Part shown: piece after piece, positions 7,859-16,217 of the stretch
Position numbering within the stretch: position 1 is the stretch's first letter
Layout: each line of letters starts with the position of its first letter
Assembly: GCA_027023475.1 (NCBI GenBank)
Contig: JALVVJ010000067.1
Span: forward strand, 1 to 46,750
Source: Flavobacteriales bacterium
GTDB lineage: Bacteria > Bacteroidota > Bacteroidia > Flavobacteriales > Flavobacteriaceae
Length of the DNA stretch: 46,750 bases
Direction of reading: 5' to 3'
The notes under the pieces: model-generated
What the model was told of the DNA's origin: nothing
The model's input: only the letters and a program-made list of their open reading frames with translations
Databases searched by the model: none
Program-made: the position numbers and the translations under genes

Positions 7859-9652
7859 TCACCCCAACGCATTCAAAAATTCCGTTAGATTTTCACCGTG
7901 TTTGAGTCCTAATTTCTTTCGAAGCCGGTAACGGGCTTTTCGCAAACTTTCGGGAGAAATATTCAATACGGCCGCCGCCTCTTTGATGTTCAGGTTTAAT
8001 TTTACAAGTGCGGCCAATTTAATATCACCCGGGGTCAGGTCAACGGATATTTCCCGCAGATTGGAATAAAAGTTTTTATTTACTTCTTCAAAATACATTT
8101 TAAACAATTCCCAATCTTTTTCCAAGTTCATATTTCTTTTGATTTGCCGTTGGAAGGAACGAATCTGTTTGCGCAGCGGCTCATCCACCTTCGGACAAAA
8201 CCGGGACAGTTCTTTGTCCATTTCCATCAAAAGTTTGTTTTTTTGGAGCATATTCATGGCATGCGTAACCAATTGTTTGTTCTGATATTCGTTTTTTTCG
8301 CGGAGTTTGGCCCGGAGGAGTTCACTTTTTTCCAATTCCGTTTCCACTTGTTGTTGTTTCAGTTTCCTTCGGTTAAGTACAAGTAACACGCTTACCAACA
8401 CAGATCCGATTAACACCAATAGAATAAAAAGAACAACGCTTGTTATGGTCTTTTGTTTGACCTTCAATGCTTTTATTTCATTATCGCTTCGCAATAGCAA
8501 TATTTCTTTTTCGCGTTTATCCAATTCATATTTATTCTGAACATTCGCCAGCTTTTCGGCTATTTGCAAATTGAATATGGAATCATTAAGCGCAATAAAG
8601 CGTTTTTGATTTTCCCAGGCCTTCCGGTAATCACCCCGCCGTGCATAATAATCCGAAAGCAGCGCATAAACATCTCTTTCCTTGATTTTGTTGGATGAGT
8701 TGCGGGCATTATGCAAGCTTTTTTCCAACATGACTTTCGCCTTGGAAAGTTTGTTACGTTTCAAATATAAATCGGCAAGATTATAATAGGCATCCGAAAG
8801 AAATTCAAAATTTTGAAATGCTTCACCAATTCGTGCGGCTTGCAAATAATTTTGTTCGGCACTGACATAATCACCCTTTTTCATCTTAATAATGCCGATA
8901 TTCAAAATCAATTCGGCAATATCCTTTTTGTTGCCCATTTTATTTCGCAGCCGCAATGCGTTTGAATAATAATAATACGCACTATCCAAATTGTTTTTTT
9001 TCTCATGAATAACGCCAATATTTTGAAGGCAACTGGCTATTCCGGCGGTATCCGATAATTTTTTCCTGATCGAAAGTGCCTTCATCCGGTAATCCAGACT
9101 TTTGTCCAATTGATTCATTTTGGAATAAACCGCGCCTATGTTATTTAGTAACAATGATTTATAGAACATCGATTTTTCTTTTGATAAATTATGAATACTA
9201 TCCTCAATGAGCACAAGCGAATGCAAATAGTTGGAAAGCGATTTTTCAAAATCGGCAATTCGCAAGTAAACAATGCCCAGTTGGTTGTAGGCCCGTGCTT
9301 CGAGCACGGGATTGTGCATGATTTGTGCCAATTTAAGGGCTTGATTAATATTTTGAATGGTGCTATCCAATCGTGATAAACCCATATTCGACTCCGACAG
9401 GTTCATGTATGCATAGTAAAGTTCCATCGTGTCATGCACTTTTTTCGCCGCTTGCCTTGCCCGTTGGGCCCAATGAAGGGCTTTTTGCATATCGCCGCGT
9501 TGCCAAAATTCCAAGGATAAATCATTGAAAAACCTGGGCAATTCTTTCTCGGTCTTCGATTTTATCAGCCGGGCAATGCTGTCATTTTCCGATGAATAAA
9601 CAACACCCGTGAATAACGGATATAAGATCAATAGCAAGAGTATCCTTTTCAT
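7859..9652 (-). CDS. TPR, membrane-anchored HTH transcriptional regulator
   Basis: 597 residues in the order signal peptide (about 1-20), a run of tetratricopeptide repeats through residue ~370 (for example ALNNIGAVYSKMNQLDKSLDY-type units), one transmembrane helix (about 397-422, TITSVVLFILLVLIGSVLV), a charged coiled coil, and a C-terminal LuxR-like helix-turn-helix (last ~60 residues, LTPGDIKLAALVKLNLNIKE..ESLRKARYRLRKKLGL). This layout is a known Bacteroidota class in which extracytoplasmic TPRs are coupled to a cytoplasmic DNA-binding domain. The gene is divergent from the fibre operon across 283 bases, so control of that operon is a reasonable inference. Own -7 box at 9669. Confidence 0.85.
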   Translation of the reverse strand: MKRILLLLILYPLFTGVVYSSENDSIARLIKSKTEKELPRFFNDLSLEFWQRGDMQKALHWAQRARQAAKKVHDTMELYYAYMNLSESNMGLSRLDSTIQNINQALKLAQIMHNPVLEARAYNQLGIVYLRIADFEKSLSNYLHSLVLIEDSIHNLSKEKSMFYKSLLLNNIGAVYSKMNQLDKSLDYRMKALSIRKKLSDTAGIASCLQNIGVIHEKKNNLDSAYYYYSNALRLRNKMGNKKDIAELILNIGIIKMKKGDYVSAEQNYLQAARIGEAFQNFEFLSDAYYNLADLYLKRNKLSKAKVMLEKSLHNARNSSNKIKERDVYALLSDYYARRGDYRKAWENQKRFIALNDSIFNLQIAEKLANVQNKYELDKREKEILLLRSDNEIKALKVKQKTITSVVLFILLVLIGSVLVSVLLVLNRRKLKQQQVETELEKSELLRAKLREKNEYQNKQLVTHAMNMLQKNKLLMEMDKELSRFCPKVDEPLRKQIRSFQRQIKRNMNLEKDWELFKMYFEEVNKNFYSNLREISVDLTPGDIKLAALVKLNLNIKEAAAVLNISPESLRKARYRLRKKLGLKHGENLTEFLNALG

Positions 9653-9668
9653 TAAAGCACATTTTATA

Positions 9669-9676
9669 CAAAAATA
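9669..9676 (-). promoter_or_regulatory. -7 promoter box of the TPR-HTH regulator
   Basis: Minus-strand TATTTTTG, 16 bases upstream of the ATG at 9652. Confidence 0.6.
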
Positions 9677-9836
9677 ACAAATCTACACGCTCCATTTGGC
9701 CAACTTTGCAATAATGAAAATCAAGCCCATTGTAATGTTCTCATATACATTTATTTATCGAAATCCAAAAACAAAAATATCCACATAAAATCCACATATT
9801 TTTTGTGCTTTGTCCACTTTTTTTACACATCATTTG

Positions 9837-9869
9837 TTTGCTATCGGGGATCATTGGAATGTATATTTG
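9837..9869 (+). promoter_or_regulatory. Promoter of the fibre operon
   Basis: A -33 TTTG (9837-9840) and -7 TATATTTG (9862-9869) are 21 bases apart, a complete Bacteroidota promoter. It lies downstream of an in-frame ATG at 9810, which therefore cannot be the start; the first usable ATG is 9936. The leader would be about 60 bases, unusually long for this window. Confidence 0.7.
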
Positions 9870-9935
9870 TTATGTTTTAAAAAATCACAAACATTTCAAA
9901 TCGTAGAATTATTAACTCATAAAGTCATTGATAAA

Positions 9936-12188
9936 ATGAAAACAAAAAGCATTTTTACCCTATTGGTCATGTTGATAACCGGTTTGGGCTATGCCCAAAA
10001 CGGCTTCAACTACAAAGCACTGATTTCCGAAAACGGAAGCACGCTGTCCAACCATAGCATAAATATGCGATTCAGCATCCTGGATGCCGGAAACACGGTG
10101 GTTTACAGCGAAACCCATACCGGAACCACCGATGCCAATGGCATTGTGGTTTTTGTGATTGGCGAAGGCACGGTGGAGTCGGGTGATTTTACAAGCATTG
10201 ATTGGAGTGCCGGTGATTATTTTCTGCAAGTGGAATTGGACACCGGTAGCGGTTATCAGGATTTCGGAACAACGGCGTTCAAGTATGTGCCTTTTGCCAA
10301 ATATGCCGGCACATCGGGCGGCATAACACCGGACGCCATCAAATTGGACGATTTGAGCGATGCCCGTTCCGATAGCAATGGTTCATCTATCTATATCGGT
10401 ATGGATGCAGGATACAATGATGATCAAACCAATAATTCCAATGTGGGGATCGGATTTGGGGCATTATATGCCAATACCACAGGCGAAAGGAATTCCGCCC
10501 TTGGATATAAGTCCATGCATTTCAACACTACGGGTTCGGGCAATACGGCCTTGGGTCGTAAGTCTTTATATGCCAACACAACGGGCGCCTACAATACGGC
10601 CGTAGGAAAACGTGCCTTGTATTCCAACACCCTCGGACATTCCAATGTGGCTTTGGGTGTGCACGCATTGTATCGCAATACCGACCGGAGCAACCTGGTT
10701 GCAGTTGGAGATTCGGCCTTGTATAATAATGGAATAGGTGTTTCGGCTTCTTATCATGCCGGATACAATACGGCCATAGGTTCCAAAGCGCTATATGCCA
10801 ACACCACCGGTTATGCCAATTCGGCAACCGGTTATAGAACATTATTTTCCAACACAACCGGCTATTCCAATACGGCAAATGGTGCTGATGCGCTATATTC
10901 CAACACCACAGGATACCATAATACCGCTATCGGGGCAACGAGCTTAAATAGCAACACTACCGGACGACAAAATACTGCTACCGGAAGTGGGGCATTACGT
11001 TATAATACAACCGGAAGTGAAAATAATGCCAACGGTTTCGGTGCTTTGCATCACAATACCACAGGATTTGCCAATTCCGCCTTTGGCAATTATTCGCTTT
11101 ATCAAAACACTTCCGGTAATTATAACACTTCTCTTGGCTTTCGTTCTTTATACAACAACTCCACCGGACATAGCAATATTGCCATAGGAATACGGGCTTT
11201 GTATCACAATACCAACAGGGACAATTTGGTAGCCATTGGCGATTCGGCTTTGTTTTACAATGGTGGTGGTGTTTCACAATATTATCATGCCTCATATAAC
11301 ACGGCCATAGGATCAAAAGCACTTTATGCCAATACTACCGGATACTCAAATACAGCCACGGGATACTGGGCCTTGTTTTCCAATACAACAGGATATGGCA
11401 ATACCGCCAACGGATATCAAGCGTTGTATTCAAATACGGAAGGTTATAAAAACACGGCATACGGCAGAAATTCACTTTATTCCAATACAACAGGTGATAA
11501 AAATACGGCTATGGGTTTTTATGCATTGTATTCCAATACTACGGCTGAAATGAATACGGCAGTTGGTTACCAAAGTTTATTTGCAAATACCACGGGTTCA
11601 TCAAACACGGCACTGGGTTATGGCGCATTTTATACCGGATCAAATTATTCCAACTCAATGGCTTTGGGTAGTTATTCGTCCATTACGGCAAATAACCAAG
11701 TCCGCATTGGAAACGCATCGGTAAGTAGCATCGGCGGGTTTACCGACTGGACCAATGTCTCGGATGCACGTTTCAAAAAAGATGTCCGGGAAAACGTAAT
11801 CGGGTTGCCTTTTATCCTAAAACTTCGTCCCGTTACATACCGCTTGGATATGGATGCCATTGCCAAATTCACCAAAACACCGGACAGCTTACGCCTGCCC
11901 GGAAGTGAAAAGCTGAAAGCCGCCGAACTACAAACCGGCTTTATTGCACAAGAAGTGGAACAAGCCGCCCGAAGCGTGGGTTACGATTTCCACGGCGTGG
12001 ATGCGCCCAAAAATCCCAATGATTACTACGGACTTCGCTATGCCGAATTTGTAGTGCCCTTGGTTAAAGCCGTGCAAGAGCAGCAGGAGCAGATTGAACA
12101 ATTGAAAAAAGAAAATCAAGCCCTAAAAACCACCTTGCAAAAAATGCAAGCGCAATTGGAAGCCATTCAGCAAAAGTTGAATGATTAG
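9936..12188 (+). CDS. Tail-fibre-like surface protein with S74 self-cleaving chaperone (22 repeats)
   Basis: 750 residues. The signal peptide is MKTKSIFTLLVMLITGLGYA. A conserved N-terminal beta domain (about 22-140, NGFNYKALISENG...FAKYAGTSGG) precedes exactly 22 units of a 17-residue repeat, consensus NTTGYxNTAxGYxALYS (DNA 10473-11636). Units 6 and 16 carry a 7-residue insertion, each preceded by a variant GDSAL unit. The C-terminus is a peptidase S74 / intramolecular chaperone domain starting at Ser609 (SDARFKKDV), then a coiled coil. In phage fibres this domain trimerises the fibre and cuts itself off just before that Ser. No T9SS sorting domain is present. Start chosen because an upstream ATG (9810) lies before the promoter. 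Probably a secreted trimeric fibre; the ligand is unknown. Confidence 0.88.
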   Translation: MKTKSIFTLLVMLITGLGYAQNGFNYKALISENGSTLSNHSINMRFSILDAGNTVVYSETHTGTTDANGIVVFVIGEGTVESGDFTSIDWSAGDYFLQVELDTGSGYQDFGTTAFKYVPFAKYAGTSGGITPDAIKLDDLSDARSDSNGSSIYIGMDAGYNDDQTNNSNVGIGFGALYANTTGERNSALGYKSMHFNTTGSGNTALGRKSLYANTTGAYNTAVGKRALYSNTLGHSNVALGVHALYRNTDRSNLVAVGDSALYNNGIGVSASYHAGYNTAIGSKALYANTTGYANSATGYRTLFSNTTGYSNTANGADALYSNTTGYHNTAIGATSLNSNTTGRQNTATGSGALRYNTTGSENNANGFGALHHNTTGFANSAFGNYSLYQNTSGNYNTSLGFRSLYNNSTGHSNIAIGIRALYHNTNRDNLVAIGDSALFYNGGGVSQYYHASYNTAIGSKALYANTTGYSNTATGYWALFSNTTGYGNTANGYQALYSNTEGYKNTAYGRNSLYSNTTGDKNTAMGFYALYSNTTAEMNTAVGYQSLFANTTGSSNTALGYGAFYTGSNYSNSMALGSYSSITANNQVRIGNASVSSIGGFTDWTNVSDARFKKDVRENVIGLPFILKLRPVTYRLDMDAIAKFTKTPDSLRLPGSEKLKAAELQTGFIAQEVEQAARSVGYDFHGVDAPKNPNDYYGLRYAEFVVPLVKAVQEQQEQIEQLKKENQALKTTLQKMQAQLEAIQQKLND

Positions 12189-12241
12189 ATATAGTTCTCT
12201 CGTATTAACAGTATAGAAAATAAATAGTAAAAATTAGTGAT

Positions 12242-12721
12242 ATGAAAAATCTTCTATTCGTCGCTTTTGTTTTGGCCGTATTTGGTCTCCAAGCGCAAAC
12301 GACTATCAAAAAAAGCAGCATTTCCACCTCGGGTGGCACAATGACCTCGGGCAACCAAGAAGTCATTTTTACCGTCGGCGAAACCAATGTTCAAGAAACC
12401 GACACGGGCAATGTCCATTTGTCCGAAGGTTTTATCGGGCCCGATATTGCCGAAGCGCTCGGCATTGCCGATTACGGGATTTTATCCGGTATTACGATTT
12501 ACCCGAATCCCGTAAGTGATATATTAAGTGTCCGGTTGTCACGGAACAGCCATTACGAGTTTTACCTTTTCAACCTGGAAGGTAAGCAAATGCTATATCG
12601 CCAAAGTCAAGACGCAAACCAAACTTTCGACATCGGATTTTTAACTGCCGGGAGTTATATATTGATTGTGATTGACAGGGATAGCAAACGCAAAAAAGCG
12701 TTTAAAATCATTAAAAAATAA
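12242..12721 (+). CDS. Small T9SS-sorted secreted protein
   Basis: 159 residues: signal peptide (about 1-19, ending LQAQ), a short region of about 60 residues (SSISTSGGTMTSGNQEVIFTVGE...LSEGFIGPD), then a type A T9SS sorting domain (about 84-159) opening ITIYPNPVSDILSV and closing with a lysine-rich KAFKIIKK. The cargo part is too small for an enzyme and resembles short proteins that accompany S74 fibre genes in Bacteroidota. It lies 53 bases after one fibre gene and 61 bases before the other, with no terminator between, so all three are probably one transcript. An accessory or anchoring role for the fibres is an inference from position only. Confidence 0.85.
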   Translation: MKNLLFVAFVLAVFGLQAQTTIKKSSISTSGGTMTSGNQEVIFTVGETNVQETDTGNVHLSEGFIGPDIAEALGIADYGILSGITIYPNPVSDILSVRLSRNSHYEFYLFNLEGKQMLYRQSQDANQTFDIGFLTAGSYILIVIDRDSKRKKAFKIIKK

Positions 12722-12782
12722 TACGCTGGAAAGATACCTGTTTGTTTGAAAACCAACTTATTCATCACCAAAAAATACCATT

Positions 12783-15305
12783 ATGAAAACAACATCGAAT
12801 TTCAAAAATGGACTCATAAGCATCATAGCTTTATTGATCACAAGTTTTGGTTTCGCCCAAAACGGATTCAACTACAAAGCGTTGATTTCCGAAAACGGTA
12901 CCACGCTTTCAAACCAAAACGTGAATATGCGGTTTAGTATTCTTGATGCAGGCAACACGGTGGTTTACAGCGAAACCCATACCGGAAGCACCGATGCCAA
13001 TGGCATTGTGGTTTTTGTGATTGGCGAAGGCACGGTGGTGTCGGGTGATTTTGCAAGCATTGATTGGAGTGACGGTGATTACTTCCTGCACGTGGAATTG
13101 GACACCGGTAGCGGTTATCAGGATTTCGGAACAACGGCGTTCAAGTATGTGCCTTTTGCCAAATATGCCGGCACATCAGGCGGCATAACACCGGACGCCA
13201 TCAAATTGGACGATTTGAGTGATGCCCGTTCCGACAATGATGGTTCGGATGACGGTTCTTCAATTTTTATTGGTATTGGCGCCGGTGCCAATGACGACCA
13301 AACGAATAATCATAATATTGGCATCGGTCAAAATGCCTTGCATTCCAATATATCGGGGAATTTTAATACCGCAATAGGAAGCGATGCCCTGTATCGTAAT
13401 ACAGTAGGGTATCATAATAGCGCTATGGGTTTTACTGCGCTATTTAATAATACCGACGGATTTTATAATTCGGCTTTTGGAAGTTTGGCGCTGCACAATA
13501 CTATAACGGGGCATAGAAACACTGCCACCGGAGCGGGTGCGCTTTATTCCAATACCACCGGTTATAGAAACACCGCATCCGGGAGCGGGGCGCTTCTGGA
13601 CAATACCACCGGATACGGGAATACCGCCTTTGGGCAAGCGGCACTAGCCAACAACACCACAGGCCATTCCAATGTTGCCGTTGGCATTAAAGCACTAAAC
13701 TATAACACCGACCGCAGTGAACTTGTAGCCATTGGTGATTCGGCTTTGTTTAATAATGGCGTAGGTGCGTCTTCTACGGTTCATGCGACCAAGAATACCG
13801 CTATCGGCTCCAAAGCCCTGTTTTCCAACACTACGGGACATAGTAATACCGCCACCGGACACCATGCCCTGTATGCTAACAGCACCGGTTATCTTAACAC
13901 GGCCAACGGAAGCGGAACCTTGGCAAGCAATACCACCGGAAGTTTCAATACCGCCATGGGGAGCGACGCCCTGCATGATAATACCACGGGAGCATATAAT
14001 ACGGCTTATGGCAGGTCGGCCTTACAAAACAATACCACCGGAAGGCAGAACACGGCTACCGGTTACCGGGCGTTGTATTCAAACACTACGGGGTCGTATA
14101 ATGTTGCCAGCGGATACCGGGCATTAAATGATAACACTACCGGAAATGCCAATATAGCCATAGGTGTTGGGGCTTTGTTCCATAATACCGACCGAAGCAA
14201 CCTGGTAGCCATAGGCGATTCGGCATTGTTTCACAACGGGCAAGGCGTTAGCGATATTTATGATGCCGTATTGAATACAGCTATTGGTTCAAAAGCCCTA
14301 TACACCAATAGAACGGGACATGATAATACCGCTATCGGTTATAAATCAATGTATTCTAATACAAGTGGATATTGGAATACGGCTAATGGAAATGTCGCCT
14401 TATATTCCAATACAACAGGTCATTATAACGTAGCGGTTGGGACCGGCTCACTGCGTAGTAATACCACCGGAATAGCCAATACGGCAGTTGGTGTCGAGGC
14501 CTTATATGATAATACTACCGGCTCCGGTAATAATGTTTTCGGAGTATCATGCATGCATAGTAATACAACCGGCCATAATAACACGGCAATGGGAGAATGG
14601 GCATTAATTGATAATACTACCGGAAGCTACAATGCGGCCTTTGGGTCGTTTGCACTGGAACGTAATGTCTCGGGGGATTATAACACAGCAATAGGTTATC
14701 AAGCATTTTCTAACGGAACAAATTATTCCAATTCCACCGCCCTTGGCTTTGAAGCAAGCATTTCCGCCAGCAATCAAGTGCGTATCGGGAATAGCTCGGT
14801 TACCAGCATCGGCGGGTATGCCAACTGGACGAATGTTTCGGATGCACGTTTCAAAAAAGATGTCCAAGAAAACGTAGTAGGGTTGCCTTTTATCCTGAAA
14901 CTGCGTCCGGTAACCTACCACTTGGATATGGATGCCATTGCCAAATTCACCAAAACACCGGACAGCTTACGCCTGCCCGGAAGTGAAAAACTGAAAGCCG
15001 CCGAACTGCAAACCGGCTTTATCGCCCAAGAAGTGGAACAAGCCGCCCGAAGCGTGGGTTTCGACTTCCACGGTGTGGATGCGCCCAAAAATCCCAATGA
15101 TTACTACGGTCTTCGTTATGCGGAGTTTGTCGTTCCGCTTGTCAAAGCCGTGCAAGAGCAACAAGAAATAATAGAACGGCAAAAAGCAAAATTAGAAGAC
15201 CAGGAAATGCGCCTGCAACAGCAAGCCGAACAATTGGCCCGGCAAGCCGAGGAACTGAAAAGCTTGAAAAAACTGGTTAACCGGTTATTGGAAAGTCAAA
15301 AATAA
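12783..15305 (+). CDS. Second tail-fibre-like protein with S74 chaperone (26 repeats)
   Basis: 840 residues, paralogous to the protein at 9936. A signal peptide (about 1-25, ending FGFAQ) precedes an almost identical N-terminal domain. Then come 26 units of the 17-residue repeat (DNA 13347-14714); units 9 and 18 have the 7-residue insertion, each after an NTDRS.LVAIGDSALF unit. The S74 domain starts at Ser686 (SDARFKKDV). The terminal coiled coil is longer than in the first paralogue and rich in Gln/Glu. The ends of the two genes are much more alike at DNA level than the repeat tracts, suggesting duplication followed by gene conversion or selection on the ends. Probably forms a homotrimer, or a mixed fibre with its neighbour. 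Confidence 0.88.
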   Translation: MKTTSNFKNGLISIIALLITSFGFAQNGFNYKALISENGTTLSNQNVNMRFSILDAGNTVVYSETHTGSTDANGIVVFVIGEGTVVSGDFASIDWSDGDYFLHVELDTGSGYQDFGTTAFKYVPFAKYAGTSGGITPDAIKLDDLSDARSDNDGSDDGSSIFIGIGAGANDDQTNNHNIGIGQNALHSNISGNFNTAIGSDALYRNTVGYHNSAMGFTALFNNTDGFYNSAFGSLALHNTITGHRNTATGAGALYSNTTGYRNTASGSGALLDNTTGYGNTAFGQAALANNTTGHSNVAVGIKALNYNTDRSELVAIGDSALFNNGVGASSTVHATKNTAIGSKALFSNTTGHSNTATGHHALYANSTGYLNTANGSGTLASNTTGSFNTAMGSDALHDNTTGAYNTAYGRSALQNNTTGRQNTATGYRALYSNTTGSYNVASGYRALNDNTTGNANIAIGVGALFHNTDRSNLVAIGDSALFHNGQGVSDIYDAVLNTAIGSKALYTNRTGHDNTAIGYKSMYSNTSGYWNTANGNVALYSNTTGHYNVAVGTGSLRSNTTGIANTAVGVEALYDNTTGSGNNVFGVSCMHSNTTGHNNTAMGEWALIDNTTGSYNAAFGSFALERNVSGDYNTAIGYQAFSNGTNYSNSTALGFEASISASNQVRIGNSSVTSIGGYANWTNVSDARFKKDVQENVVGLPFILKLRPVTYHLDMDAIAKFTKTPDSLRLPGSEKLKAAELQTGFIAQEVEQAARSVGFDFHGVDAPKNPNDYYGLRYAEFVVPLVKAVQEQQEIIERQKAKLEDQEMRLQQQAEQLARQAEELKSLKKLVNRLLESQK

Positions 15306-15380
15306 TTTGCTACGGCAACAGGATAAGTGCCATAGAATTATGGGTAGAAATCTGGACATCCGGGTACATTAAAAAAAACC

Positions 15381-15705
15381 GCGCCAGGGATGGGAGCGGT
15401 TATGCGGCGCCGGGGCGCGGCCTGGTTTGCTGCCGGCGAGCAGGCTCCGAGGAATCGAGGAGACATCGCAGCCGGCCCTTAGCAAACCGCCGCGGCCCAA
15501 GCCGCATTTAAGCGGACAGCCCGACGGCGCCACGTGAGGAACGGCCGACGGGAGCGTGCTCCGTCATCGCGAAGCGGCGGCCGATGCACCGTAGGTGCTC
15601 CGAACGTGAGCGAGCGAAGCGAGTCCCGCCTCATGAATGCGCCGCGGTGCGAGCAAAGTGAAGCAACGCGGATTGCATGAATGAGGGCGGGGCGCCGGGG
15701 CGCCC
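15381..15705 (+). repeat. AGCGG-box element, long version
   Basis: 325 bases. It starts GCGCCAGGGATGGGAGCGG and the stem ATGCGGC/GCCGCAT brackets a 100-base hairpin-rich insert (GGTTTGCT...AGCAAACC). Then come AAGCGGACAGCCCGA and a 3' part enlarged by several hairpins, ending GGGGCGCCC. It fills the convergent gap between the second fibre gene and rnhA, ending 8 bases before the rnhA stop. Apart from it, the 400-base gap holds no gene. Confidence 0.8.
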
Positions 15706-15713
15706 TGATAAAT

Positions 15714-16217
15714 TTAATCATCCGTAAAGGGATTCATCCGCTCGTAAACCTCGTCCACGGCCAAACGGTGCGGCGGTTGGGACGCGGCTTTAACGGCCAA
15801 GCGATCCACATAATTGTTCTGCGGATGCTTGTCGTGGCCCTTGACCCACATAAATTCCACGTGATGCTTTTGCAAAAGGTCGGCCATTTGGCGCCACAAA
15901 TCGGGGTTTTTGACCTTTTTGAAATCGCGTAAAATCCACTTTTGGAGCCAGCCCTTTTCGATGGCATCGGACACGTATTTGGAATCGGTTACCACCAGCA
16001 CATCCTGGTTGGGTTTTCGAATGCGTTTGAGGGCTTCGATGATGGCCGTGAGTTCCATACGGTTGTTGGTGGTGCGGCGGAAACCGCCCGAAAATTGCTT
16101 TTTGTAGGTGCTGTTTTCCAGGAGCATCAAAATGCCGTATCCGCCCGGGCCGGGATTGCCCTTGCAGGCGCCGTCGGTGTAGATGATGATGCGTTGGCGT
16201 TGGGGATGGCGTTTCAT
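15714..16217 (-). CDS. rnhA: Ribonuclease HI
   Basis: 167 residues. It cleaves the RNA strand of RNA-DNA hybrids (primer and R-loop removal). The catalytic set is complete: Asp15 in YTDGACKGNPGPGG, Glu55 in NNRMELTAI, Asp78 in VVTDSKYV, His128 in VKGHDKH and Asp138 in NNYVDRLA. The ATG at 16217 overlaps the TGA of the SDR gene (ATGA), which sets the start; the longer frame to 16310 lies inside that gene. A short C-terminal tail (VDEVYERMNPFTDD) follows the fold. It is the last gene of the long coaX-rnhA run. Confidence 0.95.
   Translation of the reverse strand: MKRHPQRQRIIIYTDGACKGNPGPGGYGILMLLENSTYKKQFSGGFRRTTNNRMELTAIIEALKRIRKPNQDVLVVTDSKYVSDAIEKGWLQKWILRDFKKVKNPDLWRQMADLLQKHHVEFMWVKGHDKHPQNNYVDRLAVKAASQPPHRLAVDEVYERMNPFTDD

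Noticed and set aside
9810-9935. N-terminal extension of the first fibre protein from the ATG at 9810.
   Set aside because: The promoter (-33 at 9837, -7 at 9862) lies inside it, and the signal peptide begins at 9936.
10473-14714. Dense short repeats in the fibre genes, which could be mistaken for a CRISPR array.
   Set aside because: The 51-base periodicity is fully in frame, has no constant repeat with unique spacers, and encodes the 17-residue protein repeat.
15381-15705. The AGCGG-box element as a simple terminator for the convergent genes.
   Set aside because: At 7.6 and 26 kb proper hairpin-plus-T-run terminators lie beside the element, and the element itself lacks a T-run; it may still influence 3' ends.
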